This document shows, piece by piece, positions 35,027 through 43,747 of a stretch of 64,000 nucleotides of DNA. The DNA is from Natronosalvus caseinilyticus (lineage in GTDB: Archaea > Halobacteriota > Halobacteria > Halobacteriales > Natrialbaceae): NCBI RefSeq assembly GCF_017357105.1, contig NZ_CP071596.1:3224001-3288000 (forward strand). The letters run 5' to 3'. Under the pieces are notes generated by a model. It saw nothing but the letters and a program-made list of their open reading frames with translations, ran no database searches and was not told where the DNA came from. A program made the position numbers and the translations under genes. The first letter of the stretch is position 1. Each line of letters opens with the position of its first letter.

Positions 35027-36121
35027 ATGGCTACCGGACCGGCGACGTGGGAATACCGCGACGATCACTACGAGGAGTTCGGGCGAACGTACTTCAGGCG
35101 CTACGGCGACGGGCTACTCTCGAGTATCGGCCTCGGGACTTACCTCGGCGAACCGACGGACGACGTCGACGAGGGCTACGAGGCAGCCATCCTGCGAGCG
35201 CTCGAGTGCGGGTCCAATGTGATCGACACCGCGATCAACTACCGGTGCCAGCGAAGCGAACGCGTCGTTGGACGGTCCCTCGAGCGGACGGATGTCGACC
35301 GCGACGCGATTTTCGTCGCGACGAAGGGCGGCTTCGTCCCCTTCGACGGCGAGCGCCCGGACGACCCAGGAGAGTACGTCAGGGAAACCTACGTGGAGCC
35401 CGGACTCGTCGACCGAGAGGATCTCGTCGCGGGGAGCCACTGCATCGCCCCCGACTACATCGAGGACCAGCTGGATCGGTCCCTCGAGAACCTCGACACG
35501 CACGTCGACCTCTACTACGTGCACAACCCGGAGACCCAGTTGCGAGAACGGTCCCGAGAAACCGTCTACGACCAGCTCGAGGCGACGTTCGTCCGGCTCG
35601 AGGAGCGGGCCGCCGCGGGAGACCTCTCACACTACGGCGTGGCGACCTGGGAGGCGTTCCGGATCCCGGAGGATCACCCGTCGTACCTCTCTATTGGTGA
35701 GATCGTCGAGCGCGCCCGCGCCGCCTCACGCGAAGCGGGCACGGGTGGTACCCACTTTCGGGCGATTCAACTGCCGTTCAACGTCGCGATGGCCGACGCG
35801 TTCACGGTCGCGAGTCAGCCGGGTCCAGAGGGGCCCCAGAGCGTCCTCCAGTTTGCCACCGAAGCCGGGCTCAACGTGTTCACGAGTGCGAGCATCGCCC
35901 AGGGCGAACTCACGAACGACCTTCCAGAAGACGTGGCGACGGTTCTCGAGGGCGATTCGCCGGTCCAGCGGGCGATCAACTTCGCGCGGTCGGCGCCGGG
36001 GGTAACGACGTCGCTGGTCGGCACGAGTCGGCCCGAACACGTCGAGGAGAATGTCGACGCCGGGCGGTTCGATCCACTCGGGGCGTCGACGTTCGACGAC
36101 CTCTTCGTCGGGCCCGGATAG
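35027..36121 (+). CDS. aldo/keto reductase
   Basis: 364 residues from ATG 35027. The AKR barrel shows SSIGLGTYLGEP, NVIDTAINYRCQRSE (Asp-Tyr), VATKGGFV (Lys), LDTHVDLYYVHNPE (His), and a late SLVGTSRPEHVEENV NADPH-binding segment. The tetrad D/Y/K/H is complete. The substrate is not determinable; it may act on aldehydes or sugars. The member is slightly longer than the 320-residue mean, due to loops after residue 115. It has its own T-rich element upstream. Confidence 0.93.
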   Translation: MATGPATWEYRDDHYEEFGRTYFRRYGDGLLSSIGLGTYLGEPTDDVDEGYEAAILRALECGSNVIDTAINYRCQRSERVVGRSLERTDVDRDAIFVATKGGFVPFDGERPDDPGEYVRETYVEPGLVDREDLVAGSHCIAPDYIEDQLDRSLENLDTHVDLYYVHNPETQLRERSRETVYDQLEATFVRLEERAAAGDLSHYGVATWEAFRIPEDHPSYLSIGEIVERARAASREAGTGGTHFRAIQLPFNVAMADAFTVASQPGPEGPQSVLQFATEAGLNVFTSASIAQGELTNDLPEDVATVLEGDSPVQRAINFARSAPGVTTSLVGTSRPEHVEENVDAGRFDPLGASTFDDLFVGPG

Positions 36122-36136
36122 CGATTCCGACGAGCC

Positions 36137-36307
36137 CTAACGGATCTCCTTCCACTCCCGTTCGCAGTTCGGACACCGCCGAATCGTGGTGATCGTGTCC
36201 GGGTCGTTCTCCGTCTTCAGCGGTTTCCCGCATTCGGCGCAGGTCACTCGCTCGTAGGTGTCTTTCTCGAGTTCCCCTTCGCGGAGCGCCTTCCGGATAG
36301 ATTTCAT
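36137..36307 (-). CDS. HVO_0758-like zinc-finger microprotein
   Basis: 56 residues from the ATG at 36305-36307. MKSIRKALREGELEKDTYER precedes two zinc knuckles, CAEC and CPNC, with TENDPDTITTIRR between them. This length and order match the Haloferax zinc-finger protein HVO_0758. An AGGTGG Shine-Dalgarno lies 5 nt before the ATG and is itself part of a hairpin (see separate entry). HVO_0758 is reported to influence biofilm and motility; the same role here is an inference. It faces the aldo/keto reductase gene convergently. Confidence 0.85.
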   Translation of the reverse strand: MKSIRKALREGELEKDTYERVTCAECGKPLKTENDPDTITTIRRCPNCEREWKEIR

Positions 36308-36312
36308 GTTGA

Positions 36313-36328
36313 CCACCTACGAAGGTGG
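36313..36328 (-). promoter_or_regulatory. hairpin enclosing the Shine-Dalgarno of the zinc-finger gene
   Basis: On the minus strand CCACCT, TCGT, AGGTGG forms a 6-bp stem with a 4-nt loop. The 3' arm AGGTGG is the Shine-Dalgarno, 5 nt before the ATG at 36307. Pairing would hide the ribosome site, so it may be a translational switch. Confidence 0.6.
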
Positions 36329-36507
36329 AGAAGAAAAAGACCGGTGTCTCGGAACTATTTCGATTCGAAGGTCACTGACCCTGCGTGGGCACGGGCCAAA
36401 GCGCGTTACGACCGGGATCCGGGCCGCGTGCGGGCCGGTCATCCCGTTCGTAGAGTTGAGATAGTCGAAATACCGGCCTCGAGGCGGGCTTCGCCGAATT
36501 CGTCGCC

Positions 36508-36516
36508 GTTTTTACC
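36508..36516 (+). promoter_or_regulatory. TATA-like element of the glycosyltransferase gene
   Basis: GTTTTTACC lies 21-30 nt before the ATG at 36538, fitting a leaderless start. Confidence 0.5.
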
Positions 36517-36537
36517 CTCCAGCCGAACGATTCATCG

Positions 36538-37677
36538 ATGGAGTACACCCAGGAGCGCGTCGCCACGCTCCACCGACTGACGGAAGCCCCCGTCGGATTC
36601 GACGGCCTCGAACCCGTTCTCGAGCGGACCGTCGTCGTCGTGCCGATGACCGACCGGGAACAGGAGCGGCCTGCAGCGACGGGCGTCCTGTCGGCGCTCG
36701 AGTCGATTCGACCGGTCCCCGAGCGCGTGATCGTTCCGGTGCGGGCCGACCCCGACCGGATCGAGTCGTTTCGCGAGTGGGTCGAGTCGTTCGACCTGCC
36801 GGTTCAGGTGCTGTGGTGTAACGCACCCGCTGTCGGGGATCTGCTGTCGAAGAGGGGACTCGACGGCAACTTGGGGAAGGGACGCGACGTGTGGCTCGCG
36901 CTCGGCCCGGCAACAACCCAGGGGGAGTACGTCGTCGTCCACGACGCCGACGCGACGAGCTTTCGACCGGACCACGTCGCTCGGTTGCTCGAGCCGCTGG
37001 CGATGGGCTACGACTTCTCGAAGGGATACTACGCGCGCGTCGAAAACGGCAAACTCTACGGGCGGCTCTGTCGCCTCCTCTACGAGCCCCTCGTCGAGGC
37101 GCTGCGCACCGACCACGACGACCCCGTCGTCGAATACCTCGCCGCGTTTCGATACGCGCTGGCGGGCGAGTTCGCGATGACGGCCGACCTCGCCAGTCGA
37201 CTCCAGCCGCCCCGGGCGTGGGGGCTCGAGGTGGCGACCCTCGGCGACGCGTTCGAACACGCTGGCTTCGAGGGATCCGCGCAGGTCGACCTCGGTATCC
37301 ACCGACACGATCACCGAACCGTCGACGGCGAATCCGGCCTCGAGGGGATGAGTCGGGACGTCGCCGCTTCCATTCTTCGCGTGCTCCAGGCCAACGACGT
37401 CGACGTCGACTACGAGACCCTGGCAACGCGTTACCGCGCGGTCGCCGACCGGCTGATCGACCAGTACGGGGCCGACGCGGCGTTCAACGACCTCTCGTAC
37501 GATCGAGACGGGGAGCGTGAGCAGGTAACGCGCTACGCGAGGTCGCTCACCCCACCCGGAGGGGAACGACGGCTCCCACCCTGGACGGCGGCGCCCGTCG
37601 ATCCGAATGCGCTCGTCCAGGCGGCGACGCCGTGGACGCCTTCGGCTCCCTCGCTCGAGTCGACCACGCAAGACTAA
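36538..37677 (+). CDS. GT-A glycosyltransferase, glucosyl-3-phosphoglycerate-synthase-like
   Basis: 379 residues from ATG 36538. A nucleotide-sugar domain runs through VVVVPMTDREQER, LSALESIRPVPERVIVPVRAD, then NLGKGRDVWLALG and the metal motif VVHDADATSF (DxD-like). Later GKLYGRLCRLLYEPLVEAL and GIHRHDHRT fit GT81/GT78-type phosphoglycerate glycosyltransferases, which make compatible-solute precursors. An osmoprotective role is inferred. The acceptor specificity cannot be read. A DUF7109-type gene follows after 26 nt in the same direction. Confidence 0.78.
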   Translation: MEYTQERVATLHRLTEAPVGFDGLEPVLERTVVVVPMTDREQERPAATGVLSALESIRPVPERVIVPVRADPDRIESFREWVESFDLPVQVLWCNAPAVGDLLSKRGLDGNLGKGRDVWLALGPATTQGEYVVVHDADATSFRPDHVARLLEPLAMGYDFSKGYYARVENGKLYGRLCRLLYEPLVEALRTDHDDPVVEYLAAFRYALAGEFAMTADLASRLQPPRAWGLEVATLGDAFEHAGFEGSAQVDLGIHRHDHRTVDGESGLEGMSRDVAASILRVLQANDVDVDYETLATRYRAVADRLIDQYGADAAFNDLSYDRDGEREQVTRYARSLTPPGGERRLPPWTAAPVDPNALVQAATPWTPSAPSLESTTQD

Positions 37678-37703
37678 TCACCGCTTCGTCCGTTGCAGGA
37701 GCT

Positions 37704-38345
37704 ATGGGGACCGGACTCGACCAGCGGACGAGCGACGAACTCGCCGGGATCGTCGACCTCTTCGGCGGGCTCACCCGGACGGAACTCGAGCGCGCCCTCT
37801 CGGAGGTCGCGTTCCGCGCGGACGGGCAGTCGGTCGACGAGGACGCCGCGGCGGGAGCGATCGAGGCGTCGCTGGACGCGTTCGCGCTGGTTCGCTATGA
37901 ACCCCGTGGCGCTGGTCGTGCCACCGATGGAGGTTCCGAGGACGGTAACGGCGACGGCAACGACAACTACGACAACTACGACAACTACAACAACTACAAC
38001 AGCAACGGCGACGGCAACGCCAACGGCGACGGGGACGCGCTCTTCGTCCCCGGTCCGACCGCGTTCCCTCGCACCCCCGAGCACGCAGAGGACCTCCCGC
38101 ACATCCTCGACGTGTCGCCGCGCGACCCCGACCAGGACGCGGTCGGAGAGGCTGCTCGAGACCGATTTCTGGCGGACGTCGAGGCGGTGCTCGAGGGTGA
38201 GGGTGAGAGCATGGACGGTACCGAGAACGTGAACGAGACGGCCATCGAGGACCTGATCGACCTGAGCTACGACCTCGAGGCGTGGGCGCCGCTCGACCTA
38301 ACGGCCGAACGAACCAGACTCGTCGAGGCGCTCGAGGACGCCTGA
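37704..38345 (+). CDS. DUF7109-type acidic protein with an Asn/Tyr/Asp repeat
   Basis: 213 residues from ATG 37704; the longer in-frame start at 37632 lies inside the upstream gene. LDQRTSDELAGIVDLFGGLT and TELERALSEVAFRADG at the N-terminus look like a conserved haloarchaeal helical domain. Between residues about 80 and 112 a low-complexity stretch of Gly, Asn, Asp and Tyr arises from a 9-bp repeat. The C-terminal part (LPHILDVSPRDPDQDAVG) continues the conserved fold. Function unknown; the repeat is an oddity and may vary among strains. Confidence 0.72.
   Translation: MGTGLDQRTSDELAGIVDLFGGLTRTELERALSEVAFRADGQSVDEDAAAGAIEASLDAFALVRYEPRGAGRATDGGSEDGNGDGNDNYDNYDNYNNYNSNGDGNANGDGDALFVPGPTAFPRTPEHAEDLPHILDVSPRDPDQDAVGEAARDRFLADVEAVLEGEGESMDGTENVNETAIEDLIDLSYDLEAWAPLDLTAERTRLVEALEDA
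37943..38037 (+). repeat. in-frame microsatellite, GACAACTAC units and GGCAACGGCGAC-like units
   Basis: GACAACTAC occurs at 37962-37970, 37971-37979 and 37980-37988, with a near-copy at 37989-37997. Flanking AACGGCGACGGC-type units encode Gly-Asn-Gly-Asp. All copies stay in frame with the host gene. Confidence 0.85.
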
Positions 38346-38363
38346 CCGAGGATTCGTATTCGT

Positions 38364-38957
38364 ATGACGACTCGACGGCTCACACTCGAGGCGGTCGCCG
38401 ACTTCCAGCCCACTGAGATCGACGACCAGCCGTACGACGCCGCCGTACTCACCCCCGTGATCGACCGCGACGGCGAGGACCACCTGCTCTTTACGCGCCG
38501 GGCCGATCACCTCGGAGAACACCCCGGCCAGATGAGTTTTCCCGGCGGCGGCAGGGAGCCCCAGGACGACTCGATCCTCGAGACAGCCCTCCGGGAGGCC
38601 GACGAGGAGATCGGTCTCGAGCCGTCGGCGGTCGACGTGGTCGGCCAGCTAGACGACATTCGAACGGTCACGGAGTACGCCGTCACGCCGTTCGTCGGGC
38701 GAATTCCGGACCGGTTGTACGACCCGGACGAACGCGAGGTCGCCGAAATCGTCGTCCTGCCGCTCTCGGCGTTTCTCGACCCCGACAACTACGAGTACGA
38801 CAGACGCGACCACCCCTACTACGGCGACATCGTTATCCACTACTTTCACGTCGACGGCTACACCGTCTGGGGGGCGACGGGGCGCATTCTCGTCCAGTTG
38901 CTCGAACTGTCGACGCCCTTCGAAGCGCCCGAGCGGGTCGAGCGCTCGCAGTACTGA
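38364..38957 (+). CDS. Nudix hydrolase of the CoA-diphosphatase type
   Basis: 197 residues from ATG 38364. The Nudix box is GGGREPQDDSILETALREAD followed by EEIGL; the first acidic position is Asp, as in CoA diphosphatases. The preceding LLFTRRADHLGEHPGQMSFP is the UPF0035/NuCoA segment that marks enzymes splitting CoA into ADP and phosphopantetheine. It is cytosolic, needs a divalent metal, and sits 18 nt after the DUF7109 gene. The substrate is a family inference. Confidence 0.92.
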   Translation: MTTRRLTLEAVADFQPTEIDDQPYDAAVLTPVIDRDGEDHLLFTRRADHLGEHPGQMSFPGGGREPQDDSILETALREADEEIGLEPSAVDVVGQLDDIRTVTEYAVTPFVGRIPDRLYDPDEREVAEIVVLPLSAFLDPDNYEYDRRDHPYYGDIVIHYFHVDGYTVWGATGRILVQLLELSTPFEAPERVERSQY

Positions 38958-39015
38958 CGACCCGCCGTGGATAGTAAGTACGGTAAGTACGTGCCAGAAG
39001 ACTGTATCGGCCGAC

Positions 39016-39450
39016 TCACCGAACGATCGTCACGGGAACCGGCGAGCGACGAGCGACCGTCTCCGCGACGCTTCCCAGGAGAATTCGACTCGCACCCCGT
39101 CGACCGTGACTCCCGATCACGACCTGCTCGACCGGGTTCTCCTCGGCGTAGTCGATGATCGAGCGCGCGACGCGCCCAACGACGAGTTCGGTCTCGCAGT
39201 CGACGCCGCGGTCGGCCGCCTTCTCGGCGACGTTCTCGAGCAGTGTCTCACCACGTTCCTTGCTCTGTCGGTGGATCTCCTCGTAGTTGATCATCGCACC
39301 TCCCTCGAGACCCGGCGCCCCGTAGAGGTCGGCCGGGTCGATGACGTGGAGGCCGACGATGGTCGCGTCCGGGTGCTCCTCGAATGCGAACTCGAGGGCA
39401 TCTGCCGCGCGGTCGGAGCCGTCGACTGGAACCAGGATTCGGTCTCGCAT
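39016..39450 (-). CDS. universal stress protein (UspA family)
   Basis: 144 residues. MRDRILVPVDGSDRAADALE at the start and the ATP-binding signature GSHGRRGASRILLGSVAETV near the C-terminus (G-x2-G-x9-GS) identify an ATP-binding UspA member. It includes an acidic helix with YEEIHRQSKERGETLLENV. A TATTAA element about 25 nt upstream on the minus strand supports a leaderless start. It converges on the Nudix gene. A second copy of the family is at 5.1 kb. Confidence 0.95.
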   Translation of the reverse strand: MRDRILVPVDGSDRAADALEFAFEEHPDATIVGLHVIDPADLYGAPGLEGGAMINYEEIHRQSKERGETLLENVAEKAADRGVDCETELVVGRVARSIIDYAEENPVEQVVIGSHGRRGASRILLGSVAETVARRSPVPVTIVR

Positions 39451-39652
39451 GGGTGACCGTACACGCTCCAGTATGTTAATATCGGCTACCGTTCCTGGCT
39501 GGCTGGAACGTTCGCTCGCGTGGCTCGAGCGATGTGAGCTACTCGAACTACTCGACCGCGAACGAAAATGGTGCCGCCGCTCGAGAAGAGCAGAACGCGT
39601 TTACAGAAAGTGAGTCTCGAGCGGCTGAGTGGACGAGCGGCCGAGTGTGCGA

Positions 39653-40243
39653 TTACTCGGAACTGCGCTTGCCGCTGTTCAGCGAGGGACGGACCTGTTC
39701 GGTCCCCTTGCCGCGGTTGTAGAGGCCACGGTTGGACTTGCCGGCATTGGTCAGCCCGCGGAAGGCGCGGTTCTTGTGCGTGTCGGCACAGATCCAGTTG
39801 AGGTCGTCGTCGTTTTCGATGGCGGGGTGGTTCGGGTCGACGAGGATCACTTCGAACCACTTCTGCCCGCCGTCTTCACCGACCCAGTAGCTGGCGAGGA
39901 CGCGAAGGTTGGGGTACTTGCGAGAGACGCGCTCTTCACCGATACGCTGGATGTTCTTCCGGCGACCGATGCGGTTGACGCCCTGACGCTTCGTCCGGCG
40001 TCCGGCCTTGTGTCGCTGCTTGCGCGCGTTCCCCTTGCGGACGGCGACGCGCGTCACGACGATTCCCTGCTTCGCTTTGTAGCCGAGTTCGCGTGCCTTG
40101 TCCAGTCGCGTCGGGCGCTCGATACGCTCGATAGCGCCTTCTTTGCGCCACTCCTGCTTGCGTTGCCACTGCAGTTCGCCGAGCTTGCCGTCGCCCGGGT
40201 TCTTCCATGCCTCCTTGATGTGGGAGTAGAAGCTTCGTGCCAT
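39653..40243 (-). CDS. rpl15e: large-subunit ribosomal protein L15e
   Basis: 196 residues from the ATG at 40241-40243. Basic and archaeal/eukaryotic-specific: MARSFYSHIKEAWKNPGDGK, then QWQRKQEWRKEG and RPTRLDKARELGYKAKQGIV, with a late LNWICADTHKNRAFRGLTNA. Length matches archaeal L15e. It binds 23S rRNA in the exit-tunnel region of the 50S subunit. A possible TATA element on the minus strand at 40392-40398 is far upstream, implying a long leader that holds two alternative hairpins. Confidence 0.98.
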   Translation of the reverse strand: MARSFYSHIKEAWKNPGDGKLGELQWQRKQEWRKEGAIERIERPTRLDKARELGYKAKQGIVVTRVAVRKGNARKQRHKAGRRTKRQGVNRIGRRKNIQRIGEERVSRKYPNLRVLASYWVGEDGGQKWFEVILVDPNHPAIENDDDLNWICADTHKNRAFRGLTNAGKSNRGLYNRGKGTEQVRPSLNSGKRSSE

Positions 40244-40277
40244 TGGTAGTCTGCGGGCGTTTCCCGGTTCAGAAGCG

Positions 40278-40298
40278 GTCTCGCGTTCGAGACGCGAG
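40278..40298 (-). promoter_or_regulatory. two mutually exclusive hairpins in the L15e leader
   Basis: Plus-strand coordinates: GTCTCG (40278-40283) can pair with CGAGAC (40288-40293), or CTCGCG (40280-40285) with CGCGAG (40293-40298). The two stems share bases and exclude each other. The element lies 35-55 nt before the rpl15e ATG, without a good Shine-Dalgarno near the start. The rest of the 223-nt gap to 40466 shows no gene. Confidence 0.4.
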
Positions 40299-40466
40299 TA
40301 GCTTCCACATTCCAACCTGTGGCGCGAGCCGAACAGGTGCCCGCCGTCGCCCGCGGGCCGACGAGTCGATTGGTGCTATCAGCGTGGCGGGTATAAGCGC
40401 TTCGAACCGTTCGTTCGCGAGTGTACGTCGACTGAACGGGATCACTCGTGGCACCGAACGCGTTCG

Positions 40467-42110
40467 TCAATAGCCGCCCGGCGGTGGCTGTTTGAAGTCG
40501 CTGCCTGAGAGCCGACCGACGATCCATAGCGCCGCAATCGGCAGGCCGATCAACAGAGCGACCGCCAGTAGCGCGTCAACCGCGTCGACCAGGGCCGCGG
40601 CGACCAGCACGAACACGGTGACGACGAGCACGGCGGCAACCTGGATCCGGAGCCTGTCTCGAGCGACCCCACGGAGGGTCGACGCCGAGGCCCAGTCGGC
40701 GTCCACGCCGATCGAACCGGCGAGCGCGAGCACGGCGAGGAGCGCCAGCGTCACTGGAGCGAGGGCGTGCCAGCGCTGACTTGGGGGATCGACGGCGCCG
40801 ATGCCGTACATCGCGAGAGCGGCGAGGCCGACGCCGAGGCCGCCGACGACGACCGTCGCCGTCGCGTGAACGAGTTCCGTCTGCCGGCTGTCGGTCCACG
40901 GGCCGAGGTGCGTTCGTATTCCCTGGGTTCGCTCGGAGAGGTCCCAGACCGTGATCGCCGCGGCGACGGCGAGGAATACCCCGATCGGACTCGTACCCAC
41001 GCGCGATCCGACGAACGCGACGCCCAGTATCGAGCCACAGCCGAGTCGCCGAAGCCAGCGCCGCGGTTCGTCGACTCCCGAGGCGAGCGACGCGACCACC
41101 AACTCGACAACGACGACGGCCAGCAGCGAACCGAACACCGCCCAGATCGCCAGCAGCGGATCGATCGACGGGACGGCCGATGCGACGAGGAACGCCACGG
41201 GTGGGACGACCACGCCGCCGGTCGCGAACGCAGCCGTTCGAAGCGGGTACGGTCCGAACCAGGCGCGAAGCGGCGGCGTGGCCAACCACCCGAGACAGAT
41301 CACCACCGCGCCGAGGGCTACGCCCAGGAGAACGACGTGGAGGCCGCCGCTCCACAGGACGGCCAGCACGAGCGTTCCGACTGGTCCCATCGCACGCAGC
41401 ACCGAGTCGATCGCGTCACCCGTTCCCGGGGCCGCCAGAACGAAGCCGGCGACGACGAGGACGTAGTAGCCACCCGTCGGAAGGTCGGCGACGCGGCCCA
41501 CCACCGACCGAAACGTCAGCGGTGACGTCCGGTCGAGACGGGCCAGTTCGAGGACGGTCCCTGCACACGAAGCCAGGAGCACCGCCACGGCGAGCAACGC
41601 GAGGACGGAGAGAACACTCGCGTGGGTACTGCTCGTCAGCGCCTCGAGTAGTACCGCCGTCGCGAAAAACAGCGTGCCGACGGCACCGGTCGCCAGCAGG
41701 TACGTCCCGGCCACGACGGGCAGGGACGTCACCGTCGAATCGCGAACCGACCAGGCGAACGACGCCCAGTCGGTCGTCGCGTCGACCCCAGCGGCGCCGA
41801 CGGCGAGGATCGCCAGGGAAGCCCCGGCGACCAGAAGCGCCTCGACGACGCCCTCGAGGACGGCCACGTTGAACCCGACGATAACCGCGAACAGACCTCC
41901 CGTAACGAGCACGCTGCCGACGGCCCGTCGACCGAGCCGGTCCGACGCGGCGAGCGCGACGCCCCAAACCACTCCGAGGGCGCCGAAGCCAGCTACCGTC
42001 CCCGGGAGTTCGACGCCAGCCCCCCAGCAGACGCCGACCGTCGTCAGCACCGCCAGGAGCGTGGCGGCCGTTCCTAGATCCGCGGATTCGTTCGTGCGTT
42101 CCGCACTCAC
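40467..42110 (-). CDS. polytopic membrane protein of the DUF58 operon (DUF7519-type)
   Basis: 547 residues from GTG 42110, overlapping the DUF58 stop by GTGA. About 12-14 hydrophobic helices are spread along the whole protein (LGTAATLLAVLTTVGV, AVGSVLVTGGLFAVIVGF, TLVLAVLWSGGLHVVLLGVA, LRIQVAAVLVVTVFVLVAAA and others). No transporter signature is visible. It is the last gene of the leftward four-gene operon. Polytopic proteins accompany DUF58 proteins in haloarchaea, so a joint membrane complex is inferred. Confidence 0.78.
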   Translation of the reverse strand: MSAERTNESADLGTAATLLAVLTTVGVCWGAGVELPGTVAGFGALGVVWGVALAASDRLGRRAVGSVLVTGGLFAVIVGFNVAVLEGVVEALLVAGASLAILAVGAAGVDATTDWASFAWSVRDSTVTSLPVVAGTYLLATGAVGTLFFATAVLLEALTSSTHASVLSVLALLAVAVLLASCAGTVLELARLDRTSPLTFRSVVGRVADLPTGGYYVLVVAGFVLAAPGTGDAIDSVLRAMGPVGTLVLAVLWSGGLHVVLLGVALGAVVICLGWLATPPLRAWFGPYPLRTAAFATGGVVVPPVAFLVASAVPSIDPLLAIWAVFGSLLAVVVVELVVASLASGVDEPRRWLRRLGCGSILGVAFVGSRVGTSPIGVFLAVAAAITVWDLSERTQGIRTHLGPWTDSRQTELVHATATVVVGGLGVGLAALAMYGIGAVDPPSQRWHALAPVTLALLAVLALAGSIGVDADWASASTLRGVARDRLRIQVAAVLVVTVFVLVAAALVDAVDALLAVALLIGLPIAALWIVGRLSGSDFKQPPPGGY

Positions 42111-43747
42111 GAGGACCACCGCCGTTTTCCTCGGTCGATCGCGACGTGGAGCGACTCGTCGGGGTGCCACTCGACGACGCGAACGCCGTGGCTGCGAAGC
42201 GTCGACCGCCGACGGTCCGCCTCGAGGCGCTCGAGTGCCGCCGTGTCGTCGGATCGTTCGGTCACCGCCGGGCAGACGACCGTCACCTCGTGGCCGTACG
42301 CGCGGAATCGCCGGGCGGACGCGACGGGGTCGTCGTCGAGCAGCGGGGTCACGAAGACGAGCTGTTTCTCGTCGGCCAGGTGCCGGCAGAACCGGTCGAC
42401 TGCGCGGTCGCCGTGGGCGAGCCACGAGGGGCGACCGAACGAGCCGCACCACTCCCCGTCGAGCAACCGGCGAACGCGTGCCAGCTGGTCGCGGCCAGTC
42501 CGCGGGAGCAGGTAATCGCCGCGACCGCCGTAGAGGGCGACGCCGACGCGGTTGTTCTCGGCTAGTAGGGTGGTCGCCAGCCACTCGGTCGCCCGGACCG
42601 AGAGCGCCCGGGCGTCGAGTTCGCCCGGTTCGCGAACGACCGCGTTGTCGTCTCGTGCGTCGACGACTACGACGACCGACGCGGCCCGCTCCTCGCGGAA
42701 CTCGATGGTCGTCAACTCGCCGGTGCGGGCGAGTCGCTTCCAGTCGACGCGGCGCATCGGGTCGCTCGGCTGGAAGGGGCGAAGCGAGTAAAACTCGAGC
42801 CCCTCGCCCCCGACGTCGGTCTCGACCCGGCCGGTGTGCTGGATCGTCTGGCCTGCGAGCGGGAGCCGCTCGAGTGCGTCGTTCCACGACAGGCAGTCCG
42901 TGTTCGCTTCCTCCCCCTCGTCACCGCTATCGCTGTCGTCTTCGCCGTTGCCTGTACCGTCGCCATCGTCACCGCCGTCGATCCCGAACTCGTACCGCGT
43001 CACCTGCCGTTCGCTCCCGCTGACGTTCCGGGTTTCGACGACGACGTCACCGAAGACGTGCGTGCCCCGTCGGGGACGGACGACGTACTCGAGCGCGACC
43101 GATTCGCCCGGAGACAGACTACTGATCGCCCGGGTTTCCCCCTCGACCGCCAGGTCGACCGGCGGCTCGTCGGCCACCCGAACGTCCGGAACGGCGTCGC
43201 TCCCCCGGTTGGTCACCTCGACGGAGACCGAAACGGACTCGCCGGGGACGGGGGCTGACGGCTCGAGTCGGCGCTCGACGTCGAACGTCGAGGACGGCGG
43301 TGTCGTCGCGTAGCCGTAGGCAGCGTACGTGAGGGCGACGACGGACGAGAGGAAGATGGTTGCGTCGCGAGCCAGGACGCCGGTGCCGATGGCGAGCAGA
43401 GCGATCCCGAGAGCGACCGTCCAGCGGTCGCTCGAGTCAGTCTGCTGGTCGGCGACGGTCCCCGCCGTTCGAACGGACCGTTCGTCGTCTGTGAGGACGC
43501 CTGTACGCTCGGTCTCGTCTCCGCTTTCGCCAGCGCTCGAGTCTCCGTTCCAGCCATCACTCGAGGATCGTGATGACTCGCTCACCTCACCGGAGGTGGT
43601 ACCAGAATCCGTCGAAGCCGCCGTCTGCGAGACCCCCGACCCCGTTTCCGAACGGACGTCGGCGCCGCTCTCCTGGTCGAGAACCGTCTCGGAGCCGCCC
43701 TCGCGATCCACGTCGCCGCCGAGATCGAGCGCGTTCGCGTCGCTCAT
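42107..43747 (-). CDS. DUF58 domain-containing membrane protein
   Basis: 546 residues from the ATG at 43745-43747. A Ser/Gly/Asp/Glu-rich N-terminus (about 1-95) is followed by two hydrophobic segments (about 100-135: TVALGIALLAIGTG, then IFLSSVVALTYAAYG). Then comes an extracytoplasmic beta domain (VSVEVTNRGSDAVPDVRVAD) and the DUF58 core SDPMRRVDWKRLARTGEL, TTIEFREERAASVVVVVDAR, which has a von-Willebrand-A-like fold. It overlaps the upstream gene by ATGA. DUF58 proteins usually work with a MoxR AAA+ ATPase; none is encoded here. Confidence 0.9.
   Translation of the reverse strand: MSDANALDLGGDVDREGGSETVLDQESGADVRSETGSGVSQTAASTDSGTTSGEVSESSRSSSDGWNGDSSAGESGDETERTGVLTDDERSVRTAGTVADQQTDSSDRWTVALGIALLAIGTGVLARDATIFLSSVVALTYAAYGYATTPPSSTFDVERRLEPSAPVPGESVSVSVEVTNRGSDAVPDVRVADEPPVDLAVEGETRAISSLSPGESVALEYVVRPRRGTHVFGDVVVETRNVSGSERQVTRYEFGIDGGDDGDGTGNGEDDSDSGDEGEEANTDCLSWNDALERLPLAGQTIQHTGRVETDVGGEGLEFYSLRPFQPSDPMRRVDWKRLARTGELTTIEFREERAASVVVVVDARDDNAVVREPGELDARALSVRATEWLATTLLAENNRVGVALYGGRGDYLLPRTGRDQLARVRRLLDGEWCGSFGRPSWLAHGDRAVDRFCRHLADEKQLVFVTPLLDDDPVASARRFRAYGHEVTVVCPAVTERSDDTAALERLEADRRRSTLRSHGVRVVEWHPDESLHVAIDRGKRRWSS

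Noticed and set aside
39534-39722. 62-residue rightward frame starting GTG after the stress-protein gene
   Set aside because: It enters the 3' end of rpl15e in antisense and has no promoter or family resemblance.
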